DNA of 64,000 nt, from assembly GCA_963793645.1 (NCBI GenBank), contig CAWCAW010000003.1:434001-498000 (forward strand), written 5' to 3'. Shown here in pieces: positions 26,299-35,481 of this stretch (positions within the stretch are counted from its first letter, which is position 1; each line of letters opens with the position of its first letter). Position numbers and translations under genes: made by a program. The stretch comes from CAWCAW01 sp963793645. GTDB lineage: Bacteria; Actinomycetota; Acidimicrobiia; Acidimicrobiales; UBA8190. The notes under the pieces were generated by a model. That model was not told where the DNA came from, did no database searches, and saw only the letters and a list, made by a program, of their open reading frames with translations.

Positions 26299-26730
26299 AT
26301 GAGAAGGGACGCCACCGTGTCGGAGAACTTGCGATTGCTCGGGAAGTACAGCGCCGCCATGGAATCGGGCGACGGCGATGCTGTCTACGAGTTCTTCGCC
26401 GAGAGCTTTCACAGTCATGTGACCGAACGGGTGACTCCGCACCGGGTCGGAGACGACGTTCGTGGTGACGAGCAGCACTGGTGGCAACAAGCACGATCGG
26501 CGTTCCCGGATATGACCTTCAGTGTCGACCTGCTCATTGAGTCCGGCGACCTGGTCGTGTCCAACTGGACAGTGCGCGGTACCCACACGGGGACGGCGTT
26601 CTACGACGTGGCACCATCGGGCCAGCCGGTGACGATCAACGGCACCGCCATCCTGCGGATCACCGACGGGCAGATCTCCGAGCACTGGGGTGGTCCTCAC
26701 TGCCAAGAGGGGCTCGGACTGATCCGCTGA
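26299..26730 (+). CDS. SnoaL-like / ester-cyclase-type protein
   Basis: A 143-residue alpha+beta barrel protein: LLGKYSAAMESGDGDAVYEF, then FPDMTFSVDLLIESGDLVVS, and the conserved GTHTGTAF with INGTAILRITDGQISEHWG. This is the SnoaL-like polyketide-cyclase fold. No catalytic role can be inferred and the family is functionally broad. The start is ATG 26299 or GTG 26317. Confidence 0.8.
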   Translation: MRRDATVSENLRLLGKYSAAMESGDGDAVYEFFAESFHSHVTERVTPHRVGDDVRGDEQHWWQQARSAFPDMTFSVDLLIESGDLVVSNWTVRGTHTGTAFYDVAPSGQPVTINGTAILRITDGQISEHWGGPHCQEGLGLIR

Positions 26731-26787
26731 GCGCCGGCACATCGGCGCCGGGCGCCAACGTCAGATCGCGGCCAGGAGGGTGAAGCC

Positions 26788-27504
26788 ATGAGTCAAGCGA
26801 CGCAATTCACGATCGGGACGGAGGTTGTCTGCCAAGACGGCGTCTGCGGAGTGCTGCGAAGAGTCGTCATCAACCCCGTGGGTCGCGCCCTGACCCACCT
26901 CGTCGTCGAACCGAAGTACCGGCAGAACCTTGGTCACCTGGTGCCCATCGACCTCGTTGAGAAGACCGGTGCGTCAATTTCGCTGCGATGCACGATGGAC
27001 CAGTTCAAAGCCCTCGACGATGCCGAGGAGACCGAGTTCTTGGCAGGGGCGACGGGTCAATGGGGCTACAGCCAAGGCGACATGCTCTCGCTGCCCTATT
27101 TCGGGCTGCGCTCGGGCATGGGTCTCGGCCTCGGCGGAGTGGGCGGCGCCATGGGTGGGCTCGGCGGTGGACTGGCCGGCGGATTGGGCGGGCTTGGCGC
27201 CGGTTTTGGAGCCGGCCCCCGCACGGTCACCTACGACAAGCTTCCCCCCGACGAGGTAGAGGTGCGGCGCGGCGACCACGTCCACGCCACCGACGGCGCC
27301 ATCGGCCGCGTGCAAGGGCTCGTGGTGGACCCGAGCAACAACCACGTGACCCACGTGCTTCTGCACGAGGGGCATCTGTGGGGCAAAAAGGAGGTCGCCA
27401 TTCCGATCGGCGCGGTGACCAACGTGGACGACGGCATCCGGCTCAATCTCACCAAGGATCAGATAAAGGACCTTCCGGCGCTAGACATCGACCATCCCGG
27501 CTGA
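26788..27504 (+). CDS. Double PRC-barrel domain protein with glycine-rich linker
   Basis: Of 238 residues. The N-terminal PRC-barrel is FTIGTEVVCQDGVCGVLRRV with THLVVEPKY and LVPIDLVEK. The C-terminal one is EVRRGDHVHATDGAIGRVQG with THVLLHEGHLWGKKEVAIPI. Between them are about 40 residues of Gly, Leu, Met and Ala. PRC-barrels bind proteins or RNA and occur in stress proteins. AGGAGG sits well before ATG 26788. A hairpin terminator follows at 27513. Confidence 0.85.
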   Translation: MSQATQFTIGTEVVCQDGVCGVLRRVVINPVGRALTHLVVEPKYRQNLGHLVPIDLVEKTGASISLRCTMDQFKALDDAEETEFLAGATGQWGYSQGDMLSLPYFGLRSGMGLGLGGVGGAMGGLGGGLAGGLGGLGAGFGAGPRTVTYDKLPPDEVEVRRGDHVHATDGAIGRVQGLVVDPSNNHVTHVLLHEGHLWGKKEVAIPIGAVTNVDDGIRLNLTKDQIKDLPALDIDHPG

Positions 27505-27512
27505 CGGTGCTG

Positions 27513-27532
27513 TCGGGGTCGTGAGTCCCCGA
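27513..27532 (+). terminator. Hairpin terminator after the PRC-barrel gene
   Basis: TCGGGG, an eight-base loop and CCCCGA form a 6-bp GC-rich stem nine bases after the stop codon; a weakly T-rich stretch follows. Confidence 0.5.
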
Positions 27533-27633
27533 TTCAGCTCGTCTTCCCTCGCCGCGCCCAAAGGACAACCACCGCTGCCACAACAGTGTCGGGATGCCTA
27601 AAGGCGCTACGGGACGGTGCCGACCCTGTTGGC

Positions 27634-27804
27634 GTGAAGACCGATGACCGTACAGTGACCAATGAGACCCAGTTCCTCGTATTGACCACCCGGCCTCGCC
27701 TTTGCTTCGACGAAGCCACCGGAGAGGTGACCGTGGTGACCCGCGAAACCGACCCCGCACATCCGGAGTCGACGCGCTGGTCGGTGCGGAGCATGCCCAA
27801 GTAG
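27634..27804 (+). CDS. Small hypothetical protein
   Basis: A 56-residue frame from GTG 27634: VKTDDRTVTNETQFLVLTTR, then FDEATGEVTVVTRETDPAHP. Alternating hydrophobic and charged residues suggest a short beta-rich domain. GC in third codon positions is consistent with coding, but no good ribosome-binding site precedes the GTG. I do not recognise a family. Confidence 0.4.
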   Translation: MKTDDRTVTNETQFLVLTTRPRLCFDEATGEVTVVTRETDPAHPESTRWSVRSMPK

Positions 27805-27973
27805 GTCAACGGCCGACTTCGGTGCGCCCCCCAGGGCCATTGGGCTCACACCGTCCACCCAATTTCTGGGAAGACTGTCAATATTGGGGTGTTAGGCTTT
27901 TGCCACCCAGTGCTACGCATGGTGACCACAATTCCGTTTCGTGCATGCTCACGGGACGATCCAGGAGGTCATC

Positions 27974-29410
27974 GTGCACCGTCGGCTCCGGTACGTAGGA
28001 CTGGTCGGGATCTTGGCATTACTCAGCGGTCTTCTCTTTGCCACCGCGGGTGCCGCCACCACGAGCCTGTCGGCTTCGGCCACCATTCATATCCAGCCCG
28101 CCATGTTCCACCGCTGGACGTCGACCACTCAGCCCTTCACCGAAGCGGACTGCATCGCGGACTTCACAGTGCCGTGTTACGGCCCCGCCCAAATCCAGAC
28201 CGCCTACGACGAATGGCCGCTGTTCTCCCATGGCATCACCGGCGCCGGAGAGACCATCGTGATCGTCGACTCCTTTGGATCCCCCACCATCGAGTCCGAC
28301 CTCGCCACCTTTGACTCCACGTACCACCTCCCGGCCCCGCCTTCGTTCAAGGTCATCCAACCGGCCGGCCCGGTAGCGCCGTTCGACCCCAACAACGACG
28401 ACATGGTCGGGTGGGCCGGTGAGACGACCCTTGACGTGGAGTGGTCCCACACCATCGCCCCGGGCGCCAGCATTTTGCTGGTCGAGACCCCGGTGTCGGA
28501 GACCGAAGGTACGGCCGGCTTCCCGCAGATCGTGGAAGCCGAGAACTACGTCATCAATCATCACCTCGGCGATGTGATCAGCCAGAGCTTCAGCGCCACC
28601 GAGGAGACCTTCCCCACGGCGCAGTCCCTGCTCGATCTCCGCAGCGCCTACATCAACGCCTACCAGCACGGCGTGACCGTCCTGGCGGCCTCCGGCGACA
28701 GCGGGGCGACCGACTACTCCGACGCGGCGGGCACGCTGTACTACACCTACCCCGTGACGTCATGGCCTGACAGCGACCCGCTTGTTACCGGGGTGGGAGG
28801 AACGCAGCTGTCGCTCAACGAGGCTGGACAACGGACGGCGCCCGATCAGGTGTGGAACGACACGTACAACACCGATCTCAACGAGGTGTTCTTTGGCGAC
28901 GCCGGGCCCAATGCGTTGGCGGGGGGCGGTGGCAAGTCCGTCATCTTCCCCCGCCCCTGGTACCAAAACGGCGTGGCTCGGGTCGTCGGCAATCAGCGCG
29001 GTGTACCGGACATCGCCATGAGCGGGGCGTGTTCGGGATTGGTCAACACGTACTCGACCTTCCCGGGCGCGCCTGCGGGATGGAGCGTCTCGTGCGGGAC
29101 CAGTGAGGCCACGCCGTTGTTCGCCGGCGTGGTGGCGCTGGCCGACCAGGTGGCCCACCATTCCCTGGGTCTGATCAACCCGGCGCTGTACGCCTTGTCG
29201 GCCGCTCACGCACCGGGCCTGGTCGACGTCACGCAAGGGAACAACACGGTGTCCTTCCCTCAAAACGGGCAGAACTACACCGTGCAAGGCTTCAACGCCG
29301 GGCCTGGCTACGACCTGGCGTCGGGCGTCGGTACCGTCAACGCCGCCCTGTTCGTTCCCGAGCTGGCCAGGGCTGCGGGTGGCAACCCCTGGCAGGGATA
29401 CGGCCACTAA
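27974..29410 (+). CDS. Secreted sedolisin-type (S53) serine peptidase
   Basis: Of 478 residues, exported by a signal peptide (GLVGILALLSGLLFATAGAA). Catalytic Glu and Asp are in GETTLDVEWSH and the catalytic Ser is in SCGTSEATPLFAGV, the S53/kumamolisin pattern. The oxyanion Asp region is ASGDSGATDYS, and GPGYDLASGVGTVN near the C-terminus matches the calcium-binding end of sedolisins. It lacks the long N-terminal prodomain typical of the family, so it is a short form. AGGAGG four bases before GTG 27974 decides the start. Sedolisins work at acid pH, fitting an acidic habitat. Confidence 0.9.
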   Translation: MHRRLRYVGLVGILALLSGLLFATAGAATTSLSASATIHIQPAMFHRWTSTTQPFTEADCIADFTVPCYGPAQIQTAYDEWPLFSHGITGAGETIVIVDSFGSPTIESDLATFDSTYHLPAPPSFKVIQPAGPVAPFDPNNDDMVGWAGETTLDVEWSHTIAPGASILLVETPVSETEGTAGFPQIVEAENYVINHHLGDVISQSFSATEETFPTAQSLLDLRSAYINAYQHGVTVLAASGDSGATDYSDAAGTLYYTYPVTSWPDSDPLVTGVGGTQLSLNEAGQRTAPDQVWNDTYNTDLNEVFFGDAGPNALAGGGGKSVIFPRPWYQNGVARVVGNQRGVPDIAMSGACSGLVNTYSTFPGAPAGWSVSCGTSEATPLFAGVVALADQVAHHSLGLINPALYALSAAHAPGLVDVTQGNNTVSFPQNGQNYTVQGFNAGPGYDLASGVGTVNAALFVPELARAAGGNPWQGYGH

Positions 29411-29438
29411 CACACGCTCCGAAACATTGGCCGAACAT

Positions 29439-29471
29439 GACTAGCCCCGGGGAGATCGCCCTGGGCTAGTC
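29439..29471. terminator. Bidirectional terminator between sedolisin and FtsX-type genes
   Basis: GACTAGCCC (29439-29447) and GGGCTAGTC (29463-29471) are perfect 9-bp arms with a 15-base loop between two convergent genes. The right arm overlaps the stop codon of the permease gene. Confidence 0.65.
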
Positions 29472-31988
29472 GGCGGCAATGGCGGCCAGGACGTCTAAGC
29501 GCGCCGCCCGCCGCGACGGCCAGCTGGCCGCCACCAGCCCGAGAAGCGCCGACAGCACGACGAATTTCACCAGACTCGATATGGGCACGACGGTGTCGGT
29601 GATCTCCGACCGCAGCGACGCCACCAGGGCCACCCCAAGACCGGTGCCGATGATGATGCCGATGACGGCGCCGAGCACCGAGAGGATCACTGATTCCGCC
29701 CGAATCATGGCGCGGACCTGACGACGCTTCATACCGACGGCACGCAAAAGCCCGATCTCGTGGGTGCGCTCGAAGACCGAAAGCATCAGTGTGTTGACGA
29801 TGCCTATAAGGGCGATGAGCACCGTCAAACCCAGCAGTGCGTAGACCAGCCCGAGCAGCTTGTTGACGCTGGCCACCTGGGATTGATCGAACTGGGCTCG
29901 ACTCTGCACCATGGCACTCGGATATGCGGCCAGCGCGTGGGCAACATGCTGTTCGACAGAGCTGCTCCCGTCGGTACGTAGGAGCACGCCAATGGCCAGC
30001 GGGTTCTGGAAATGAGAAAGGAAGAACCCGGTCCCGGTGAGATAACTGCCGATGAGCGCGTTGGTCTGATAGATCCCGCCGATGCGCATGCTCGACGACC
30101 CGGTCAGGGCGAATTTCACGGGGACACGGTCGCCCACGGAGAGCTTGTCCGATGTCGCCGTGGTCGAGTCGATGAGCAATTCGTCTTTGGTCAGAGCATC
30201 AGCGCTGCCGGCAGTGATCCGAAGGATCAGCGTCTGCGCCAGATTCTGTGGATCGATGGCGGTCAGCTCTTCGATTGAGCGTTGGAACTCGAACTGGCCC
30301 CGGTAGGCCGTGGACGCCACCGTGACACCGGGAACGGCGGCGGCAATGGTCGCCACCGACCGGCTGAACCCTGCTGAGTTGCTGTTGGTGACGGTAACGA
30401 GCAGATCGGCCCGGACGGCATCATCGACGCTGCTCGTGGCCGACTTCGACAGGGAGGCGCCGAACACGGCCATGGCCGAGACGAGGGCCAGTCCGACCAT
30501 GAGCGCCGACGCCGTTTGCGCAGTGCGCCGCGGGCTGCGCATGGAGTTCTCCCGCCCGAGGCGGCCCGACACCCCCATGACCCGGGCCAGGGGGCGGCCG
30601 ATGGCACTCGACAGGGGGCGAGCCATGGCGGGCAGGAGCATGGCGGCGCCGACGAATATGCATGTCGCCCCCAGCCCCACCAGGGCGATGGCCGGCTTGG
30701 TCAAGCCGAAGGCCAGAAAGGCGGCCCCGACCACCGCCACCGCCGTGCCCCTCACGAAGCGGCGCCGGTTCGAGATGTCTCCCTCGGACTGACGACCACT
30801 GATGGCGGCGACCGGGGCCACTCGGACCGCTCGCCGGGCCGGGCTGATGGCCGATACGAGCGTCACCCCGACGCCGACCACCAGCGAGACGATGATCGTA
30901 CGGGGGGCGAACACGATTGACCCCGACGGCAAGGTGACACCAAAACCTCGCAACAGGGCTAAGAGGCCGAGGGCGGCCAGCACCCCCAACCCGATCCCGA
31001 TCAGAGACGAGACCAATCCCACTGCGGCGGCCTCCGCCAGCACGGAACGGAACACCTGGCGGCGACTGGCACCCACGATTCGCAACAAGGCCAGCTCTCG
31101 CGTCCGCTGACCGACGATGATCGAGAACGTGTTGAAGATGGTGAACCCGCCCACGAATAAAGAGATGAACGCGAAGACGAGCAACGCGGTAGAGAAGAAA
31201 CCCAACGCCTGGCTGATGGCACTGGTGGCCTCGTTTGCCAGTGTCTGCCCCGAGACGACCTCGACATCGCGAGGAATGGCCCGGGCGATGGCACCTTGAA
31301 CCACGGACTTGTCTGCCCCCGGTTGGGCCACCACGTCGATGCTGTCGAGTTTGCCTTGCAGTCCCATCACCTGTTGCGCGGTCGGGAGCGTAAAGGCCGC
31401 CAGGGTCGCCCCCGCCAGGTTGTTGGCGGTGCCGAATTGAGCGATACCGGTGATGGTGAACGTTCGAGATGGGCCGGCAAAGAGGATGCGGACGCTTTGG
31501 CCCACCTTGAAGTGATATTTCATGGCCGTGCCGGCATCCATGACGACATCGTCAGGGGCGCCGGGCGGTCCCCCCTGCACGATGTGAAGATCCGAGATCT
31601 GCGAGTTCGTGTCGAAATCGACGCCAAGGGTTGGCGCACCACCCGTCGAAATAGCGGAACCGTCGTGCGAAACGAATTGGGCGTAGCCCCCGACGACACC
31701 GCTGGCCGCCTCCACACCGGGGACGCCACGCACCGTCACCAGCACTGATTCGGGCATGGGGTCGCGCACGGCACCGGATGCAGACTCATTCTTGAACTGG
31801 GCCACCCCTCTGACCTGGAAGTCGATCTTCTGATAGATGGATCCGAACAACGTGGTGAAGGTGTGGTTCAACGTGTCGGTGAGGACGAAGGTGCCCGCGA
31901 TGAACGTGACCCCCAGCACGATGGCCAGCGCCGTCAGCGCCAGTCGCAGCTTGTGGGCGAGGAGCCCGTTGATGGTGACCTTCCACAT
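29466..31988 (-). CDS. FtsX/MacB-type ABC exporter permease
   Basis: Of 840 residues. The first transmembrane helix (LALTALAIVLGVTFIAGTFV) precedes a large external domain. Then come three helices with FtsX signature (GGFTIFNTFSIIVGQRTREL, ALLRIVGASRRQVFRSVLAE), a central helix pair, a second external domain, and a C-terminal FtsX unit (LVYALLGLTVLIALIGIVNT; ERTHEIGLLRAVGMKRRQVR). This ten-helix layout is typical of actinobacterial exporters of lipids or peptides. ATG 31988 lies one base after the stop of the partner ATPase. The substrate is unknown. Confidence 0.92.
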   Translation of the reverse strand: MWKVTINGLLAHKLRLALTALAIVLGVTFIAGTFVLTDTLNHTFTTLFGSIYQKIDFQVRGVAQFKNESASGAVRDPMPESVLVTVRGVPGVEAASGVVGGYAQFVSHDGSAISTGGAPTLGVDFDTNSQISDLHIVQGGPPGAPDDVVMDAGTAMKYHFKVGQSVRILFAGPSRTFTITGIAQFGTANNLAGATLAAFTLPTAQQVMGLQGKLDSIDVVAQPGADKSVVQGAIARAIPRDVEVVSGQTLANEATSAISQALGFFSTALLVFAFISLFVGGFTIFNTFSIIVGQRTRELALLRIVGASRRQVFRSVLAEAAAVGLVSSLIGIGLGVLAALGLLALLRGFGVTLPSGSIVFAPRTIIVSLVVGVGVTLVSAISPARRAVRVAPVAAISGRQSEGDISNRRRFVRGTAVAVVGAAFLAFGLTKPAIALVGLGATCIFVGAAMLLPAMARPLSSAIGRPLARVMGVSGRLGRENSMRSPRRTAQTASALMVGLALVSAMAVFGASLSKSATSSVDDAVRADLLVTVTNSNSAGFSRSVATIAAAVPGVTVASTAYRGQFEFQRSIEELTAIDPQNLAQTLILRITAGSADALTKDELLIDSTTATSDKLSVGDRVPVKFALTGSSSMRIGGIYQTNALIGSYLTGTGFFLSHFQNPLAIGVLLRTDGSSSVEQHVAHALAAYPSAMVQSRAQFDQSQVASVNKLLGLVYALLGLTVLIALIGIVNTLMLSVFERTHEIGLLRAVGMKRRQVRAMIRAESVILSVLGAVIGIIIGTGLGVALVASLRSEITDTVVPISSLVKFVVLSALLGLVAASWPSRRAARLDVLAAIAAD

Positions 31989-31989
31989 C

Positions 31990-32754
31990 TCAGGCTCCGA
32001 GTGTCCGCATCCGTTCGAGGACAGAGTCGGCGGTGGGCGCATCGAGTTCGTCCACTACGGCTCCATCGGCCAGAAACAGCACACGATCCGCGTAGGCGGC
32101 GCCGTGGGGGTCATGGGTCACCATGACGATGGACTGGCCCCACTCCTTGACCGACTTGCGCAGGAACTCGAGCAACTCGCCCGAAGCATTGGAGTCGAGG
32201 TTGCCGGTGGGTTCGTCGGCGAAGATGAGGTCAGGACGATTCATCAGCGCCCGAGCACAAGCCACCCGCTGCTGCTGCCCTCCTGACATCTCGTTGGGTC
32301 GGTGGGTCAACCTGTCACCGATTCCGAGTTGCCCAACCAGGTAGTCGAACCACTCGCGATCCACCTTGGCGCCGGCCAGATCGGCGGGGAGCGTGATGTT
32401 CTCGGCCGCCGTCAGGGTGGGAACCAGGTTGAACGACTGGAAAACGAACCCCACCTTGTCGCGCCGCATCTGGGTGAGTCCGGCGTCGTTGAGGCCGCCG
32501 ATGTCCTGGCCTCCGACAAAACACTGTCCCGCCGTTGGTTGGTCGAGGCCAGCCATGCAGTGCATGAGCGTCGACTTCCCCGAGCCCGATGGACCCATGA
32601 CGGCGTTGAAGTGGCCCCGCCCGAAGACCACGTTGACGCCGGCCAGGGCGTGCACCTCGGATTGACCGATGCCATAGGTCTTGCGTAGATCGACGGCCTG
32701 AGCGGCAGGCGACGTTTGTACGTTGCCGGTCGGTGGGTCAGATGTCAGGGTCAT
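31990..32754 (-). CDS. MacB/LolD-type ABC ATPase
   Basis: Of 254 residues. Walker A GPSGSGKSTLMH, Q-loop VGFVFQSFNLVPTLTAAENI, signature MSGGQQQRVACARAL, Walker B LIFADEPTGNLD and switch His VMVTHD. ATG 32754 is preceded by GAGGAG. It is paired with the FtsX-type permease (TGA, one base, ATG). Confidence 0.95.
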   Translation of the reverse strand: MTLTSDPPTGNVQTSPAAQAVDLRKTYGIGQSEVHALAGVNVVFGRGHFNAVMGPSGSGKSTLMHCMAGLDQPTAGQCFVGGQDIGGLNDAGLTQMRRDKVGFVFQSFNLVPTLTAAENITLPADLAGAKVDREWFDYLVGQLGIGDRLTHRPNEMSGGQQQRVACARALMNRPDLIFADEPTGNLDSNASGELLEFLRKSVKEWGQSIVMVTHDPHGAAYADRVLFLADGAVVDELDAPTADSVLERMRTLGA

Positions 32755-32896
32755 ATCTCCTCGCAGGACAAAAAGGGGGCCATAGAAGTATTCCCCACCG
32801 ACGTGGCGCTCTTTGACATGGGCAACGGCCCATGCGAGGACCACTATCGTGACGCCGGCCGGCGTACCTCTATTGGTGGCGAGGACGAACCTGTCG

Positions 32897-34126
32897 TCAG
32901 TGACTCGCCTGCCAAGCCGTCTCTTCGCCGGCCACGTCGAGCAGCAAATTGCCGAGGGCGAGATTGATGTCGTCGGCGTGATATCCCCAGTCCGGCCCCA
33001 GGGCCTCAGTCACCACCGGCCTGGTGTCCCCCGGCTCGGCGTTGTTGGTGACCTGCAGCCAGGTCGCTGCACCTTGACTGGTGCATGTGGCCGAGTAAAG
33101 ACCGGGATAAGTCACCCACGGCGTCGCCACGGCCGGGGTAAGACCTGACTGCGTGGCTGAGACGAACAGCGGCGCCAGCTGCCCCGTCCCCCCGCCCAAG
33201 GCGGCCGGATTGACACACGCAACTTGTTCTCCGCTTGCTGTCGACTGTCCCGACTGCAAGCTCACACCTTGTCCGGGTCGTCCGACGACCGCCGTCGCCG
33301 GAGGCTCGGATGGAAACGCCGAGTAGGCGATGACACAACCGCTTTGCAAGGGAGCACTGCACAGCGGCACGTCAGAAAACGTGGCCCCCACGTTGGCGCC
33401 GGTGGGTACCTGCAAATTGCCCCCGGCGAGGATGGCCACGACCAGGCGCCGGCGCAACGCAGGGTCATTGTCGAATTGGGTGGCGATGAGATGGATGAGG
33501 ATGGCCGAACCTTGCGAGTCCCCGATGAGGATGATCGGGCGGTTGCCGGCGTCATGGGCGACGAAGTCGTCCCACGCCGAGACGAGGCTGTCGTACGCCA
33601 CTGTGAATGTCGAGCGAAGCGTGGCACTGGCACCCGGCGCGTTGCTCAGTCCCGTCCCAATGCTCACGGCGGTGGCCTGGCGGTACATCGGCGCCCACAC
33701 CGAGCAGACCTGAGAGAACTGGGAGGACTGCACGGCGGCGGCGTCGATCTCGGTCTTCTGTACCTCGAGATTGGCGTTGGCGCTTTGCTGCGTGCTGACG
33801 GTCGGATACACGTAGAAACAATCGAAGTTGGCCACCGTCGACGCGGTCGGGAGGCCGGCCAAAGTCAGGGCCCGTCGAGCTCCGCTCGCCGGCACCGTCG
33901 TGACGGAGGGGCTCAAGGCACAGGGGTCGGTGGGCATGCCCGGCCTGCACAACCACACGGTGGCGGAGCCTGCTGGAGTCGGGGTCGTCGTCGCGTTACT
34001 CGCCGACGGCGACGAGGCCGCGCACGAAGCACCCAAGAACCCCACCACCAGCACAGCGGCGCTGAGCCCACGGTGGCGCCACGCACGGCGGTTCGTCGAA
34101 CTGGAAGATATGCAACCTCTTTGCAT
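32897..34126 (-). CDS. DUF3089 alpha/beta-hydrolase lipoprotein
   Basis: Of 409 residues. The signal peptide ends in lipobox FLGASC, followed by a Ser/Thr/Pro linker. The domain has FYVYPTVSTQQSANANLEV, VCSVWAPMYRQAT, the nucleophile elbow LIGDSQGSAILIHLI and LCSAPLQSGCVIAYSAFPS, as in DUF3089 (actinobacterial secreted esterase-like) proteins. ATG 34126 lies inside an inverted repeat shared with the divergent MarR gene. The substrate is unknown. Confidence 0.85.
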   Translation of the reverse strand: MQRGCISSSSTNRRAWRHRGLSAAVLVVGFLGASCAASSPSASNATTTPTPAGSATVWLCRPGMPTDPCALSPSVTTVPASGARRALTLAGLPTASTVANFDCFYVYPTVSTQQSANANLEVQKTEIDAAAVQSSQFSQVCSVWAPMYRQATAVSIGTGLSNAPGASATLRSTFTVAYDSLVSAWDDFVAHDAGNRPIILIGDSQGSAILIHLIATQFDNDPALRRRLVVAILAGGNLQVPTGANVGATFSDVPLCSAPLQSGCVIAYSAFPSEPPATAVVGRPGQGVSLQSGQSTASGEQVACVNPAALGGGTGQLAPLFVSATQSGLTPAVATPWVTYPGLYSATCTSQGAATWLQVTNNAEPGDTRPVVTEALGPDWGYHADDINLALGNLLLDVAGEETAWQASH

Positions 34127-34128
34127 AT
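34108..34128. promoter_or_regulatory. Operator-like inverted repeat ATATGCAA-N5-TTGCATAT
   Basis: Perfect 8-bp arms separated by five bases, lying between the divergent lipoprotein and MarR genes. The right arm contains the lipoprotein ATG. This is the size and spacing of a MarR operator, so the regulator next door probably represses both genes. Confidence 0.7.
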
Positions 34129-34132
34129 TAAA

Positions 34133-34624
34133 GTGTGGCTCCTGGTGGCCTCCGATGCAAGACCTCCCTACCGCTTCGGTGACGTGCTGGCCGTGGCCCG
34201 TCGCAGCTGGGTGCGACAGATGCACGCACGCATGCGGGAGGCCGGCTTCGACGGTTACCGCCAGACCGATGCCTGGTTGCTTCGCCTGCTCAGCCAACAG
34301 CCCTGGGCCATCGGCGAGCTCGGAGGCACCGTGGGAGTGACTCGTCAAGCGGCGCGAAAACTCGCTGACGGGATGGTCGAACGCGGCTACGTCCAGTTCA
34401 GCAGCGATCCTCACGACGCCCGCCGCACCCTGGTCGTCCTCACCCGTAAAGGCCGCAAGTACGCACGCGCCGTGGCCGCCGCGCAAGACGGGCTCAACGA
34501 CGCCATACGAAATCGAGTGAGCTTCAAAGACCTCGCCATCACGGACTCAGTACTGCGAGCCGTACTCCCTACCGTCGAGTCGCGCCGCCGGCTCGATGAG
34601 AATGTGCCCGGGCCGAGCCTGTGA
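34133..34624 (+). CDS. MarR-family transcriptional regulator
   Basis: About 163 residues from GTG 34133 (GTG 34145 also possible). The helix-turn-helix region is GFDGYRQTDAWLLRLLSQQP, IGELGGTVGVTRQAARKLAD and GMVERGYVQFSSDPHDARRT, followed by LVVLTRKGRKYARAV, the MarR wing. The open frame continues upstream, but that part is antisense to the lipoprotein gene. The promoter is compressed, since the operator ends five bases before the GTG, so the transcript may be leaderless. Confidence 0.85.
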   Translation: MWLLVASDARPPYRFGDVLAVARRSWVRQMHARMREAGFDGYRQTDAWLLRLLSQQPWAIGELGGTVGVTRQAARKLADGMVERGYVQFSSDPHDARRTLVVLTRKGRKYARAVAAAQDGLNDAIRNRVSFKDLAITDSVLRAVLPTVESRRRLDENVPGPSL

Positions 34625-34666
34625 CTTAGCTTTGAAGCAGCAGCCCATTCGAGAGAGGCGCCTTCG

Positions 34667-35428
34667 GTGGGAGACATACTGGTGACAGGGGGTACCGGCA
34701 CTCTCGGGCGAGGGGTGGTGGAGCGTCTCCTTGCCGGCAGGGCCGAGGTACGGGTGCTGAGCCGGCGCCCGCGACCTGAAAGCTCGGCGGCGTCGAGTTG
34801 GGCGATCGGTGATTTGCGCAAAGGTCACGGCATCGAGGCGGCCGTGGCCGGCACCGACGTCATCATCCACTGCGCCAGCGGGCGGGGCGATGTCGATTCA
34901 GCTCGGCATCTGATCGACGCCGCCCGTGCAAGCAATGCCCACGTCGTCTACATCTCCATCGTCGGGGTGGATCGGGTGCCGCTCGGCTACTACAAGTCGA
35001 AGCTCGGAGTCGAACGGCTCATCGAGACATCGGGGCTGCCCTGGACCATCCTGCGCACCACCCAGTTCCACAATCTCATCGTCAGTGCCTGTGACGCGCT
35101 GGCCCGGCTACCGGTGATGGTAGTCCCGGCCCGCACGCAGTTCCAGCCCATCGAGGTCGGCGAGGTGGCGGCCCGACTCGTTGAGCTTGCCGCCGGGGCC
35201 CCGGCGGCGCGGGTGGCGGACATGGGCGGCCCCCAAGCGGTCACCTTTACTGATCTCGCTCGCAGCTATCTCGACGCGCGCCGACGCCGGCGAGCCGTGG
35301 TGCCGATCCGCATCCCCGGCGCTACCGCCGCCGCTTTCCGCCGCGGCGACCACCTCGCCCTGGGCCACGCCGTCGGACAAGGCACCTTCGCCCAGTTCTT
35401 GGCGCAGCGTTATCCGCCCGCGGGGTAA
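34667..35428 (+). CDS. NmrA-like / atypical SDR NAD(P)-binding protein
   Basis: Of 253 residues. The Rossmann motif is VTGGTGTLGRGVVERLL, with VRVLSRRPRP (phosphate-binding Arg, NADP preference) and VVYISIVGVDRVPLGYYKSK (YxxxK). IETSGLPWTILRTTQFHNLI matches atypical SDRs of the NmrA/quinone-oxidoreductase type. GTG 34667. It lies 42 bases after the MarR gene, so it may be the regulated output. Confidence 0.87.
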   Translation: MGDILVTGGTGTLGRGVVERLLAGRAEVRVLSRRPRPESSAASSWAIGDLRKGHGIEAAVAGTDVIIHCASGRGDVDSARHLIDAARASNAHVVYISIVGVDRVPLGYYKSKLGVERLIETSGLPWTILRTTQFHNLIVSACDALARLPVMVVPARTQFQPIEVGEVAARLVELAAGAPAARVADMGGPQAVTFTDLARSYLDARRRRRAVVPIRIPGATAAAFRRGDHLALGHAVGQGTFAQFLAQRYPPAG

Positions 35429-35440
35429 GGCAACGGTGGT

Positions 35441-35465
35441 GGCGCGTCCTTTATGGACGAGCGCC
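35441..35465. terminator. Hairpin between convergent NmrA-like and DegV genes
   Basis: GGCGC-GTCC, loop TTTAT, then GGAC-(GA)-GCGCC pairs with a two-base bulge. It lies between convergent stops, so it may serve both strands. Confidence 0.5.
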
Positions 35466-35481
35466 CCTGAAGCGGCGCCCT

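Noticed and set aside
33224..34132. N-terminal extension of the MarR frame
   Set aside because: Antisense to the DUF3089 lipoprotein and lacking homology; only the part from 34133 matches MarR.
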